This document shows, piece by piece, positions 1 to 11,549 of a stretch of 64,000 nt of DNA. This stretch comes from Datisca glomerata (Eukaryota > Streptophyta > Magnoliopsida > Cucurbitales > Datiscaceae), in NCBI GenBank assembly GCA_003255025.1, contig QANY01008723.1:1426001-1490000 (forward strand), read 5' to 3'. Each line of letters starts with the position of its first letter. Position 1 is the first letter of the stretch. The notes beneath the pieces were generated by a model. It had not been told where the DNA came from and searched no databases. It worked only from the letters and a program-made list of their open reading frames with translations. The position numbers and the translations under genes are program-made.

Positions 1-4
1 TCTC

Positions 5-2450
5 GGTCTTCCTAGTGCTGAGAAGATTGATAAAGTATGCCAAGTTTGTATTTTGTGGAAGATGCGCCGACTTCCTTTTCCAAAAATATCATGGTGAGCT
101 AGTGTTTCTCGTGAGCTTGTCCATGCAGATCTATGCGGTCCAACAAAAACTCATTCTCTTGGAAACAAGAGATCATTTAATCTATTTGATGACAGTTTCA
201 CAAGAATGATGTGGGTGTATTTTTGGAGGAAAATAAGAAGATTTTTTTATTTTTCTACAATTCAAATCACTTGTAGAGAATCAAAGTGGTTCTCAAATCA
301 AGACACTTTGAACTGATAGTGGAGGAGATTACATATATACTCCTTTCATGAACTATTGCAGGTAAATGGATTTCAGAGGCAACTTACAGTTTGTTACTCT
401 CCTCAACAAACAATGTTGCAAAAGGAAAAAACTCTACATCGTCGAAACGACTAGAAGGATGTTGAAAGGAAGGGGTATTCCGTACAAGCTTTGAGATGAA
501 GCAGTTCATATAGCTCTATACATTGTGATTCATGTTCCTACAAAAGTAGTAAGAAATAAAACTGCATTTGAGGCATGACATAAACGTAAGTTGCTTGTTG
601 ATCATTTCAATGTGTCTGCTCGTATTGTTTATGCTCTTTTTGGTCCAGCAACAGAGAAATATTTGATGAAAAATGTGTGAAGCATTTGTTCATAGGATAC
701 AGTGAAGAATCAAAATGATACACGTTTATTGAATCGTAGAAAAATCAGTTTGTTGTATCTTAAGATGTTATTTTTGATGAAATTGGAGCATTGAACTCTA
801 AAGAAGACTCACGGCACCTATGTTTTATGAGTTTGAAGAAAACTCTCAGGAAGTACCTGCACCAACAACTCAAGATATTGTGACTCAGCAAAATCTAGAA
901 CCAGAATCAAGTCCTACAAGACCATCTTTTGAAACCTTTAATATCGAGAATTCAGATTCAGAAACCACTCCAAGGCAAGTACATTCCTTGCAAGAAATAT
1001 ATGTGCATTGTGATATTGCATTATTTTCTCATGAACCTCAAGTTATGAAGAAGCTACGAAACAAAAGGCATGGATGGATGCAATGACTTAAGATATGACT
1101 ACTATTGAAAGGAACAAAACTTAGGAGCTTGTTGATTTTTGAAAGGAAAAGAGACCATTGGGGTAAAATGGATTTTAAAGATCAAGTTCAAGGAAGATGG
1201 CTCAATGCAAAAATATAGAGCGAGATTGGTTGCAAAAAGGTATTCTCAGTAACCTGGAATTGATTTTACTGAAACTTTTGCTCCATTAGCAAGAATGGAG
1301 TCAGTCAGAATCGTTGACAACTCAACTTGAATTGCATCTTTTTCAACTTGATGTCAAATTCTCATTTTTGAATGGAGAAATAAAGAAGAGGTTTATATTG
1401 AGCAATCTCAAGGATTTGTTGTAGTTGGGAAGGAAGATAAAGTGTATCGTCTTCAAATAGCTCTATATGGTCTACAAAAAGCTCCAAGAGCATGGGATAA
1501 CATGATCGATTATTATTTGAGCCAAAACAACTTTGAAAGAAGTGCAACTAAACCATCTTTATATGTAAAGAAGTTTGTAGTTAAATTTATCGTTGTTTGT
1601 TTATGTGTTGATGACTTGATTTATTTTGACACAAATTCGAGAATGGTAAAAGAATTCAAGACCAACATGATAAGAGAGTTTGAGATGACTAATCTGGGCT
1701 TGATGAGATATTTTCTGGATATACAAGTAAAGCAAGAGAACATAAATTTTTTTCTTTCTCAACAAAAATATTCACAAGACCTGTTGAAAAGATTTCATAT
1801 GAAAAAATGCAGGCCTGTGAGTACTCTAGTGGCTCCAAATGAAAATTTATAGCAAGAAAATGGTGCTGAGAAAGTTGATCTGAAAGTATATAGAAGTTTG
1901 GTGGGTTGCTTGATTTATCTCACCCACACAAGGTCCAACATTCTATATTTAGTACGCATTGTTTCCTAATACATGAACAATCCCATCAAGATTCATTTTA
2001 CTGCCACAAAAAATATCTTACGTTGTTTGCAAGGAACAAAGAAGCATGGACTTTTGTATGCGAAAAAATGATTTTAATTTGATTGTTTTTACGGACAGGG
2101 ATTGGGCTGGTTTGTCAGATGATTGAAAAAGCATTTCATGCTGAACTTTTTGCCTTTGTTGAAATAAATTTCATGGAGTTCAAAGAAGCAAAAGCCTGTA
2201 GCTTTATCCTCAGTATAAGCTAGATATATTGCTGTTACAAAATCTGCATGTGAAGTTGTTTGGTTGTGAAGGATTCCAGAACATTTGAAGTTTAAACAAG
2301 TTGATTCTAAAAAAATATTTTGTAATAATATATGTCTGCCATAGCCACGACAAGAAATTCGGTGTTTCATGCAAGATCTAAGCATATTGAACTTCGTCGC
2401 CATTTTATTCGAGATCCGGTAAACAAAGAGGAAATTTATCTTGAGTTTGC
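5..2450 (+). pseudogene. Ty1/copia pol polyprotein, 5'-truncated and decayed (copia-1)
   Basis: Copia polyprotein remnant read across several frames. Near 20-230 is the gag-pre-integrase/integrase start, with ELVHADLCGP followed by RMMWVYF. About 1250-1330 shows the RT entry (GIDFTETFAPLARMESVRI). The RT core lies at 1442-1852. About 1900-2060 gives the RT/RNase H junction (TRSNILYLV, then ILRCLQGTKKHGLLY). RNase H runs to about 2450 (HIELRRHFIRD). Integrase before RT is the copia order. Gag and the 5' LTR lie outside the window. Many stops and frameshifts make it non-functional. The end of RNase H is interrupted at 2450 by a solo LTR and resumes at 3981. Confidence 0.88.
1442..1852 (+). pseudogene. 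copia reverse transcriptase core
   Basis: Longest open piece of copia-1. It holds YGLQKAPRAW at residues 9-18 and the catalytic box as CVDDL (family YVDDL) near residue 54. The following FEMTNLGLMRYFLDIQV matches the copia motif after the palm. Both catalytic aspartates are kept. The ATG is only the first Met in an open stretch; translation would have come from the upstream polyprotein. It ends at a TAG within the thumb region, so it is a fragment. Confidence 0.88.
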
Positions 2451-3980
2451 TATTGTGTGAAATGTTTCTACACAATTGTACGTATCGTTTAACAAGTAAT
2501 AAGTAGTAAATATGAGTTGATCTTCATATGGACTAAGTGAATATGAAAAATATTTTACCAAAGCAGAATTAATTTGCAAGAAAAAACAATAACAATAACG
2601 ATTGATTGATATGATCAAGTAAAATTAATAAGATAAAAAGAGTGAAGTAAAATGACAATTTCAAAGCAAGAATCTACTTAATATCAGTGGGATATCCAAT
2701 GAGAGAGAGGGCTAGTATGGTCAATTACCTTATCATTTACTTTATCTAAATTAATTATGCTCCAGTTGCTATAGCATCTTAACAACACTAGCTTAGCTCT
2801 TAAGCACAATAAACTATCATTTTTTAGATTACCAATTACAGCCTTTATTATCTTATGTCTAAGCTTAGTCAGGCTAAAGATTTGTTCATTAAGTTCCAGC
2901 CAAATGGCTACAATGCAAGTTCATATGTCTATGTAACTCGTAAAGCGCCTAAATCAACACGATTCCAATTTTATGTATTTCTAATTTAAACACTCAAGAA
3001 TCAATTAAGTTTATTCCATTAAACTAAGTCATTCCATATCTTAATCTAACTTGTATCCTAATAGAGATGGCCAATTATTAATAGAAATTAACTTTAAGCA
3101 TACTTAATTGAAAAACTAAAGAAAGCTTAAAAAAAAGAACAATATTAATAGAGATAAAGTAAAATCCACGTTCATGTTATCATACTAGTCACTAAGTGTT
3201 TAGCTCATAATGAGCTCAAATGTAAAAACAGAATATCCCATTTCCATTCTTTTTCAGTTGACTAAGAAATAGAACGAAGCTAAAACAGAGAGTGGAGTGA
3301 AGCATTAAGAGAGAGAAGAAGAAGAATAATAAAAAAATTATTTTAAGCCTTTGTCTTCTTCCTCGAATTCGTTCTTCCATTCCATCGTCTTCTTCTTCCC
3401 TTCTTGCACAAAGTCTTTTTCGCACTAAGCAATTATTAGCTTCTTTTTACTATGTCACAAAATATTTTTCGTACTAAGCAATTATTAGCTTTTTTTTTAC
3501 TATGTCCATCTTTTTTCTAAAAATAAATGCACTTTCCTTTTATATGAGCCTCGAGATTGGGGTTTCTCCTTAGCACTAGGACGCGTGTCGAGCTTCCAGG
3601 AATTAGGGACCACGAAAAGCAGGCGTTGTGGACACCTAGAATAACAGTTTGTGATGCACATGAATCTCTCTTTTTACTTTCAGTACCAACTGGACCACAC
3701 GCCAAGCTTGCAATGCACTGCAAGAGTTACAACAGCATCAAGAACTATTATAGTATCTAAATATATCACGCTATGCAAGAGGCCCTGCACCAAAGAAACT
3801 CTAATACATAAAACTATTTAAAAAATACTAACAAGACTAGTATAAAAACAAAACTAACCCTATGACTAAAAAAACAGCAAATCACTAAAACATATGCAAT
3901 AAGAACACTAAATCACCTTAAAACAAGCAACAATTCAGTCTTAAAAATACTAAGATCACTCTAAAATTTTAGAGTTATCA
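2451..3980 (-). mobile_element. solo LTR of the Athila-like family, inserted in copia-1
   Basis: About 1530 bp, homologous end to end with the two LTRs at 10119-11530 and 20223-21557. It starts TATTGTGTG (the 20223 LTR starts TATTGTGC), then shares ACGTATCGTTTAACAAGTAA, and ends at AGAGTTATCA. No internal element sequence adjoins it. Left flank TTTGC (2446-2450) and right flank TTCGC (3981-3985) fit a 5-bp target duplication with one C/T change. Copia RNase H is open on both sides. This is the expected product of recombination between the LTRs of an inserted element. Orientation follows the minus-strand full-length relative. Confidence 0.8.
3416..3516. repeat. 50-bp tandem duplication inside the solo LTR
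   Basis: The segment beginning TTTTTCGCACTAAGCAATTA recurs 50 bp later as TTTTTCGTACTAAGCAATTA, both followed by an ACTATGTC block. I did not see the duplication in the other two LTRs of the family. Confidence 0.75.
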
Positions 3981-4090
3981 TTCGCGAACACAGGTGAACA
4001 ACCAGCAAACATCTTTACTTATTTTGTTTCTGTCTAAACCCAACATTTTGAGGTTCTCTAGAGGAAGAAAGATAAGAGAAAGAGGGTTTC
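3981..4090 (+). pseudogene. copia-1 RNase H tail, downstream of the solo LTR
   Basis: Directly after the LTR the plus strand reads NTGEQPANIFTYFVSV. This corresponds to the conserved copia RNase H end (TEEQVADIFTK type) and continues the reading interrupted at 2450. A purine-rich run at about 4056-4085 could be the old polypurine tract. A 3' LTR beyond it was not recognised. Confidence 0.65.
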
Positions 4091-5880
4091 AAGTGGGCCT
4101 ATCCTTCGTGGTTTGCCTCTTAAGATGCCCACGTAGAAGAATCAATCAAGTATTTAATGTTGGTTAGGAGGCATGAGGTGGGGCCATTTTGCCTAGTTCT
4201 AAAAGTTCTAGGATATATGATTTAATTTTTAAGTTTAAGGGTCATGTTGTCGATCTGTGAAAGTTTAATGGTGTAAAATTGCTTTTAACCCTGGAAAATT
4301 ATTCTTTATTCTTAATCAGTGTCTCAGTTATATTGCGCTTCTCTTTGTCGCATGATCACTCAATAAGACTCTTCAACTGCACATTAGTAGTGGGCTCACA
4401 ATTCACAACCCTTGCACATTTTGGTACGTGCACATTTGGTGATGCACAAAATTACCCACCCAATTTCAATTTAACATTGCACTTAAAGGGACATTCTATG
4501 GAGAAATTATTAGATGTACCAGCCACAATGTAGCTTGAGTCTCAAATTATTTAATTTTGATCCGTTGATATAGATCTACATAACTACGATTTGTTCAAAA
4601 CAAAAATAAAAAAATAAATTTATTTTTTATTTATTTTTTTTAAATCAAAACATATCTTAACTATTAATTTTTTAATCTAACGAATGCGAGTCACATTATG
4701 ATCGATAGTCATAATAATTTTTTCATTCAATGGTTCGGATAAAATTCCCAATACCATGTTGAGGCCATTGATGAACTTGGATTTGTTTTCATAAATATGA
4801 GTCATCGATGGCTTTAACACTTTATACTGATTTTTGTAAAATTCAATTCACATTTTGCTTTTTACTTTATATAAAATGATAATTTTGACCCTTATGAAAT
4901 AAATAGTGAATTTTCTGTTAGCAAATAGAATTTTGACTTTTTATTGTATTAAAGTAAGAAACTGCTAAATCAATTGAAAAATATTAAAAGATGTAAATTA
5001 AGCTTAAATAATTACAATATCTAATTTATTAAAAAAACTTAAGTAGGAGAAACTTTTGATTTTCTTTTTTACGCTTTAAGTTTCATTAAATATAGTATAG
5101 ATTGAGTGTATTATTTTAATTATTTAAGTCGTTTAAACTCTATTCACTAATTATTCTTTTAGTAATACTTTATAAAATTTAAAATTTAATATTATTATAT
5201 TATTACGAATGGATCATATACATTATTTTAGAGATCTTGATATCATGAACATTATTTTGTCAATAACAATGAGCAATTGTATATCTGTAAGATTTTTATT
5301 TTGTTGTTTAGTTTTTCAATTTATAATAATTACAATAATTTTCAACATCCATTATTCGTAGTAAATTAGTTTGTCAGATATAATTTTCTCTTTTCAAATA
5401 ATTCTAGGTTTCTTTTTATGTCATTGCACAATATTAAATTTGTTAGGATTGTGCGTTCTTTAATTTAAACATTCTTGTAGATAATTTTTCACATTGAGAT
5501 GATGCACGCATTATTCAAATTTCTTTCTATCTGAAATAATTATATTATAAATATATCATCTCTTGATGATGCATGATCTATTCGAATTTTCTTTTATCTG
5601 CAAAAGTTTAACTGTAAATATGAGAAAATTATCATTTTATTTTTTTGTTATTTTAGATTTATAATATTTTAAAAGCTAAAGTATTTATTTTAACTTCAAT
5701 AATAATTTTAAAATTTATTGCATAATTTTAAAATTCTTCAATACATGTAAAGCACTTACTTTTCTAGTAGTTTAATCGTAAGTGAACATACTTAAATAGT
5801 TACAATTTAAATTTAGGTGATTCATTATTTATTTAATGAATAATTCAAATTTTTATTAAACAGGGTTTGAGTTTAAGCGT
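4091..5880. other. AT-rich stretch without recognised genes
   Basis: Very AT-rich from about 4560. An 84-codon plus-strand ORF at 4279-4533 resembles nothing I know and is probably chance. A segment at about 5495-5552, starting GATGATGCACGC, recurs about 70 bp later (5565-5620) in diverged form, a small tandem duplication. Nothing else was recognised. Confidence 0.5.
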
Positions 5881-6490
5881 ACAATTTGTGTGCTACTATA
5901 ATACTATGTACCGAGATGTATATTGAGATACCACTTTTGTTGCAATGTACTAGTTTATAATAAGATTGGGTGTGTTCACATGTACCACTTTTGTGTTGTC
6001 AAGTACTGAAAAGACTACATCAATTTCATTACCATTTTTTTTAAATTGGGTTTTGTGTATCGAAGTTGTGTTGTCTTGTACGGCTTATATGTCATATACA
6101 AATTTTTGTGTTATTAATTTTGTTTCGAGTTAAATGTTCCAAACTCGTGTTGTAATATATTGACTTATGTTGCCTTATACAAATTGTGTGTTTAATGTAC
6201 TATTTTGCGTTGAAAATTGGGTTTGTAATTAAATGTACAAAATTTGTATTAAGGTCTACTAGTCTATGTTCCCACGTATAAATTGTGTTTATAATAGGTT
6301 TGGAATCAAATTTATCGAATTTGATGTGAAGCACGAATTTATAGTGCCATATACAAATTTTCAAGTCTACAAATATTGTGTTCAAATGTATAGAAATTTG
6401 TGTTCAAATATTGTGTTCAAGATTTGCAATCACATGTATAGAAATTTGTGTTGTGGGATACAACACCTTTGGTCAGAGAAATTTATCTAG
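5880..6490. repeat. diverged tandem array, ~80-bp unit
   Basis: Recurring blocks of the type GGGTTTGTAATTAAATGTAC followed by AAATTTGTGTTG occur near 6037, 6115, 6210 and 6290, a spacing of roughly 75-90 bp. The reverse complement of the same motif family (GTACATG, then CAACACAAATTT) fills 59165-59640 and part of 62690-62830. Short ORFs here follow the repeat and are not genes. Confidence 0.6.
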
Positions 6491-6779
6491 TATTGGTTGG
6501 CATTTAAAATCCAAAGTTAGTTATATAATTCACAATGGACAATGGTCACCCACCACAATGATGTTTCAAAATAGACAATGGTTGAAATTTAAGAGTACCA
6601 ACTTACCTCCACCTCAAACCTCATTCCTTGATTCTTAGACTTGGACTAAAAGACCTAGTGGCTCATGATCATCAGATCATACCTATAGAGCTTTGGCACA
6701 TGAGAAGAAAAAGTAAGATGGGCGCAAAGTGTTATCCATGTGCATCATGAACTGGAAGTAGGTGTCCACAAACTATTAT

Positions 6780-7141
6780 TCTATATGAGGCCCATGTAGT
6801 GTCTATGGTTGGGCGCGTATGAGATCTTCCCCTTCCACCTTAGCATGATTAGTTGAGATGATATGCTTAGTTAGCTATCTGATAACTAATCAATGGATTA
6901 GTTACAGTGGTCCCCCTATGTAATCTATAAAAAAGGTCTTCTTCTTCATTTGGAGGATAGGAAAAATTTTATGTAGAGAGAGCACCATTCTCTTTTATGG
7001 AGAGCATTTCGTCACCACCTTCAATGTTTAAAGTGCTCCCCCTTCACCTCCCTTCGTCCTCTCATGCGTTCTTAGACATGACTAATATGACTCATTAGGG
7101 ATTAAACTCTTGTACTCACCTTCACCATCTTTGCATTTACA
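6780..7141 (+). repeat. partial 5' LTR with TATA box, Tat/Ogre-type
   Basis: Homologous to 59005-59165: both share GTTGGGC, GAGATCTT, ATGCTTAGTTA, ACTAATCAA and a promoter-like CTATAAAA (here 6925-6932). It ends in CA at 7141, just before a primer-binding-like site and a gag ORF, so it reads as U3-R-U5 of a 5' LTR. The left boundary is not resolved; homology starts near 6780. Confidence 0.6.
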
Positions 7142-7143
7142 TT

Positions 7144-7161
7144 TGACGACTCCATTGGGGA
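7144..7161 (+). other. primer-binding site (Arg-tRNA type)
   Basis: TGACGACTCCATTGGGGA lies two bases after the LTR end. As I remember it, the Ogre/Tat primer site is TGGCGACTCCGCTGGGGA; the differences are few and mostly C/T or G/A changes. Its place between LTR and gag supports the call. Confidence 0.6.
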
Positions 7162-7215
7162 GTGGTTGATAATTCTAGAAAGTTTTCTTTCTTTTTCTTT
7201 CATAAACCACTAGGG

Positions 7216-8215
7216 ATGGACGTGGAAGAGGAAGGGATGGAAGGGGACGTAGCATTACTTAATGATGATCTCGACCAAAAGGAGGAGAATACATCTCGTG
7301 AACAACCACTGATGGCTCCATGCACGTAAGAGCAAGACCAAGCTAAAACCATCTGGGAGATCAAATCTTTTTACGTCGAAGTGAGGAGAATCATTGATAC
7401 TCTATCTTCATATATCAATTCATCGTATTCAGAATACCCCCACAATTGCTATCACCCTAAACCTTGGGCATTCAGCCATAAACCTTTGCCCATAAGCAAG
7501 TTCAACTTAATATTCAAGGAAATACTCAAACTAACACGCAAGCTAGCGTTATACCACCATCTTCATCTTTCATAATCGATGGTTCGGCTAGACCCACCGT
7601 CATTGTCGACACCTCACCCTTAGAAAATGCCACCCCAGCTATCAGGCCATCCTAAACCCAGCTTACCCCAAACGTAAACAATACGGACACTGTGAGTAGT
7701 TCTCTTATCACCAATAAGCCCTTCAAACATGCTTCAAGAGGAGAGGGTTAGAGCATTTCTCAATGAGTCAATTGTTGACTTCCAGCCACAATATTTGCCT
7801 GAGCAAGCTTTGAGGCCTTATACGGTGGACTACGCACCTCCAAAATTCATAAATACAATGGCAAAAATAGGTGTGCCAAAGAGCCTGTAATACATTTCAT
7901 TGACAATATAGGGCCCCACGGCTATGATGAGTCCATGCTCTTGAGGGAATTTTCTAAATCGTTGACGGAGTGAGCCTACACCTGGTATGCGTGCTTAGCG
8001 TTTGAGTCAATCTTGCCATGTGTGCAAATGGTGTCAACCTTATTGGTGAATTTCTTTGTCATACATTAAAAGACTAGCATTTGGGACCTTGAAAAGTACA
8101 AGCCCAATGATAAAATGGTATCCTATGTTCAACAGTTAAAGGAGAAAGCCATGAATTGCCAAGATGATTGCAAGGTGGAGGCCTTTGTTAAGATGTGCAT
8201 TGCGGGGACTGAACG
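7216..8215 (+). pseudogene. gypsy (Tat/Ogre-like) gag, truncated
   Basis: The gag region begins at ATG 7216 (MDVEEEGMEG), 55 bp after the primer site. From about 7770 it shows the capsid core: PPKFI then YNGK, HFIDNIGPHGYDESMLLREF, an AYTWY motif, a VSYVQQLKEKA motif and VKMCIAGT at the end. This is the retrotransposon-gag order (KFDG, FIE, LREFPLSL, AxxWY, CIxG). Several stops and shifts are present. The reading is lost at about 8215, where a different LTR begins, so pol is missing. Confidence 0.7.
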
Positions 8216-8612
8216 GGCATATTTTCCTCCTTTTGCCACGTCACAAAAATAGAAATGAAGCCAATCAAAAGGAGCCACACGACTTGATGATGTGGCAGTT
8301 AGGGAGGGATAAAAATGATCGTTGGATTAAACACGAGGCCAAGATTACATCGATTGTTAATATTGATAACTAAATCTTAGGGAATGTTCTAATTATCTCA
8401 TTTTTTGTTAGTAATAGATAAGCTATATAAGATTTTATGTAATTAATTAAAAATCTATAAATAGAGATTAGTGTAACTCTAAATTTAATTCAATAAAAAC
8501 AGAACAATCATACTTACATTTGTTGATTCTCTCTCTCTCTCTCCCCCCCTTTTCCCTTTCTCAATCATATTCATTTATTATTTTCGATCATGAGGAACCC
8601 TTTTGCTTTACA
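8210..8612 (+). repeat. LTR of a short-LTR Tat-like family, 5' copy
   Basis: About 400 bp. It is homologous along its length, in opposite orientation, to 30526-30893: both share a GCATATTTTCC start, a GTGGCAG/GGAGGGAT block, TCTCATTTTTT, a TATAAATAGA promoter box (here 8456-8465), an AATAAAA signal (8492-8498) and a TTTACA end. A CT microsatellite lies at 8528-8556. The start is uncertain by about 10 bp because it abuts the preceding gag. Confidence 0.7.
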
Positions 8613-8614
8613 AT

Positions 8615-8634
8615 TTGGTGTTTTCATTGAGAGC
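8615..8634 (+). other. primer-binding region of the short-LTR Tat element
   Basis: TTGGTGTTTTCATTGAGAGC follows the LTR end within a few bases and precedes the gag ATG at 8664. This phrase is familiar from Tat-type elements just inside the 5' LTR. I cannot name the tRNA with confidence. Confidence 0.45.
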
Positions 8635-8663
8635 TAAGGAACAACTCAAGTTCATAACACAAA

Positions 8664-9290
8664 ATGCCTCGAGCTAGATCACATGTTACACGAGAAATGA
8701 AATATGAAGCCAATGCCATCAACAACCCCGTTAACCAACATGCACTATGTGGTAGAAAGTACAAGAACAAATTGTTTCTTTACAATAAGATGTTATGGAA
8801 ATGAGGGCCGAAGTGAGCCAGAGAAATGTAGTGGGAGAACGGGGGAATTCGAATCCACAAGATGGGAAACGGGAAACCCGACCTGCAAGGCAGCTCAATT
8901 TGGGTGCCAGCCAAAATGTGCATCATGAAGAGACAGAAGTCCAGTCGCGCCATAACAGAAAAGAGGCGGGAGGAAAGAACGACCTAGCGGAACTGATGGC
9001 GAAACTGATAGTGGAGAAAATGTTGGAAAGAAAGATGATGAAAATGCGGAAGTTGGGCACCACCAGAGTAGCGAACCTAGAAACTCTGGCACAGTCTCGG
9101 ATATGTCCAGAAATATTGGCAACTCCCATACCTAAGAAGTTTGTTTCACTGAAGTTCATATGTTATGAAGGAAAAATGAATCTCGTTGAACATCTACGCC
9201 GTTTCAGGCAAGTGATGACATTTTATCAGCATGAGGCGATCAACGATCCTTCGTCGCGAGAGGTCCAATGCGAAGAAGTTCATTTTTTAT
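8664..9290 (+). pseudogene. Tat-lineage gag, N-terminal half
   Basis: Begins MPRARSHVTRE at 8664, shifts frame near 8790, then stays open at 8795-9295. The latter part has a charged, helix-prone stretch (LAELMAKLIVEKMLERK), then PKKFVSLKFICYEGKMNLVE and HLRRFRQVMTFYQ. That matches the Tat gag motif (P..FK.P....YDG..DP.EHL..F...M). It stops abruptly where CACTA-like DNA begins, leaving only the N-terminal part of capsid. Antisense ORFs over this stretch are shadows. Confidence 0.75.
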
Positions 9291-9430
9291 CGTGAATGAC
9301 TTTCACTGACGAAACAAAAGTGACAACGTTCACGACGAACGTATGTTCGTCGCATTAGACTTTTAATGATGAGATTTTGGGGCTTTAGCGACCAAAATTT
9401 TGGTTGCTAAATCCCATTTTGCATGTAGTG
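9290..9430 (-). mobile_element. CACTA (En/Spm-like) terminal fragment
   Basis: The right end reads GCATGTAGTG, that is CACTACATGC on the minus strand, the CACTA-superfamily terminus. Inside lie palindromic subterminal motifs: a 28-bp near-perfect palindrome at 9384-9411 and CGACGAAC..GTTCGTCG at about 9333-9352. Hairpin-rich subterminal DNA is typical of these elements. Only this end is seen, with no partner terminus or transposase. A related terminus is at 38996. Confidence 0.55.
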
Positions 9431-10118
9431 TGATAACTTTATAAGTACGGTTTTACAAGTATACCCGGCCTTAGGGAGTTTACACATGTCTCCCTTATAT
9501 CAATTTTGCAATATGGCTCTGATAGGAAGATTTTCAAGATGCCTTCCAACATAGAAATTTAAACATGCCTTATTCATTGGGAATTTGTGATACACCTCCC
9601 CTATGAGAAACCCTATAGTAACCCCTTTGAGGGCGGCACCCACATGGGGAACGCCACTCTTGACCCCATAGGGGCTGCACTTGTAGTGGATTGATAATGT
9701 CGAGAATTTTCAATGCACTTTAGCCTTAGGAATTTCATCAAGATCTTTTACCACGATAATTTTAACTAGTACCCAAGTGATTCGTGGTATGCCTGAATCG
9801 TGGGAGATTCATGAAATGTATTTGTAACAGGGAGTTCATCATAGACTTTTGCCTTAGGTGAATTATGACATTCCTTCTCTATACAGTATTGAGAATAAGC
9901 CTATGCCATAGTAGAATTTAAATATTGCATTTCTTTTTGCTTTACCCCCATTTTTATGATACATATATCTTTTTTTTGTAAGTCTTTGCCCGGCCACATA
10001 GCTAAATCAAAAGTAGAACTCCTTGCGGATAAAGACATTCCAGCTCCCTTGGTCCTTGCCCAACCAAGGTTGAATATGTCTTTAAGACCATGGAGTAGTC
10101 TATTGTGGGAGATGTCAC
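9431..10118 (+). other. unassigned; possible 5' region of the PMD gene
   Basis: Contains a GC-rich patch at 9597-9685 (GGCGGCACCCACATGGGG) related to patches at 58500 and 63160. From about 9977 to 10118 the plus strand is open in a form that could continue across the Athila-like insertion into the PMD gene: joining 10118 to the base after the second GTCAC restores an open frame into the MEGEDER motif at about 21590. GTCAC at 10114-10118 is the left target duplication. No LTR was recognised. Confidence 0.35.
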
Positions 10119-11530
10119 TGGTGTGCAAAATCCATACGCAATTATGTGTATAATTAATTAGTAATATAATAGTAAGTTAAGTATCATCTCCATAGGGATT
10201 GATTAAATGAGTAACTAATTGGAAAAAAAATAGTGAATGAGCAAAATGGAAATTTGGTGAGATGAATTTGAGTGTTTTAGTTAAGTAGAAATTAAGTAAA
10301 ATTTGAGTGTTCTAATTAACAAGTTGAATTCAACAATTTGTGATCAATGGTGAAATAAGGCTAGAGTAATTAAATCCCCTTAGAGCTGCTAACTTACTTA
10401 TGGGAGTTATTGGAGTTCCTATAGCATCATTAACAGTAGTAACCATAACTTTTTAAATGCAAAAGTGCCTTTCGATCACTAATGACTTAGATTCTTTAAG
10501 TAATCCTAACACATTCCTACGTGAGATTAACATCAAGGATAATAATTAACGGCTCCAGTTTCTATAGGTTTATAAGGTAAACCATGTATGTCTATACTAT
10601 TCACAAATCACTTAATTCATCAAGAGATTAAGTAAACTTGCATCATTCAAGCTTGATCTACTAACCTTAACCTCTCCAGATTTCAAATTAGCACAATATC
10701 TTGTAAATTGGTTGCCAAATAATAACAAGAATTGATAATAAAATACACTTAATGAAATGACATTAGATTAGCTTAACAATCCATGCAATTCAGGTAAGTT
10801 AAAACAACTTAAAGATTCATTAATAACTCTGGCTAAGATATTTAGCTCATGCTTAGTTAGTTACAATCCCAAAAGATAATCCATGCACTAATTACAAAAC
10901 TATAAAGTTCAAAGGAGGGAAATACAAAGAAGATTATGGAGATGAAGATAGAATTAGAGAAGTTGCTCAGAAGCTTTTCTTCTTCCTCATTGGTCCTCCT
11001 CTTTCCTTTTCTGTATTCTCTTCTTTTTTTCTCTAAAATTGTCTCCTACATCGAATATAGCTTGTCGGCCCCCATTTAACGCAATGTGTACTTCCTTTTA
11101 TATGCTCCAAGCTAGAGTACAAAATAGGTAAATGACACTCATCACTCAATCAAAGGGTGAGGATCACATCAAAACTAGTGCCTACAACTATCCAAATAGC
11201 CTTTTAGTTGTTCATATTTTTGCACGTGAATTCAAGAGCCAGTTAGACTGAAATGTGATGGAATCTTCTCCATGGATGCTCCATTGATGCTATAAGATTT
11301 CTATAACATAAGCTTCAACACTTAGTCACTCAGCCCTAACTTGAAGTCCTACAATGAAAGCGCACAAATGAGTGCATTTTTGTCATTTAATGATAATTTA
11401 GTAAAAATAAAGTAAAATCTTACTCAAGATAGGCAACATGAAACATACGATAAAATATGAAATTTAACTAATTGATTCTAAATTAAGCTTGAAAAATACA
11501 AGATAACTCTAATTTCTTAGAGTTATCAGT
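10119..11530 (-). repeat. Athila-like element, 3' LTR
   Basis: Starts TGGTGTGCAAAATCC directly after GTCAC and ends AGAGTTATCA. It is homologous throughout to 20223-21557 with visible small indels and substitutions. On the minus strand this is the downstream LTR, because the polypurine tract abuts its 11530 side. Confidence 0.88.
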
Positions 11531-11549
11531 ATCACACCCCCAAACTTAA
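11531..11549 (-). other. polypurine tract of the Athila-like element
   Basis: Minus strand reads AAGTTTGGGGGTGTGATAC, immediately upstream of the 3' LTR. A G-rich tract of this form primes plus-strand synthesis in the Athila/Tat group. Confidence 0.8.

Noticed and set aside
8895..9159. Two overlapping minus-strand ORFs
   Set aside because: They lie opposite the better supported Tat gag reading and have no motif; treated as shadows.
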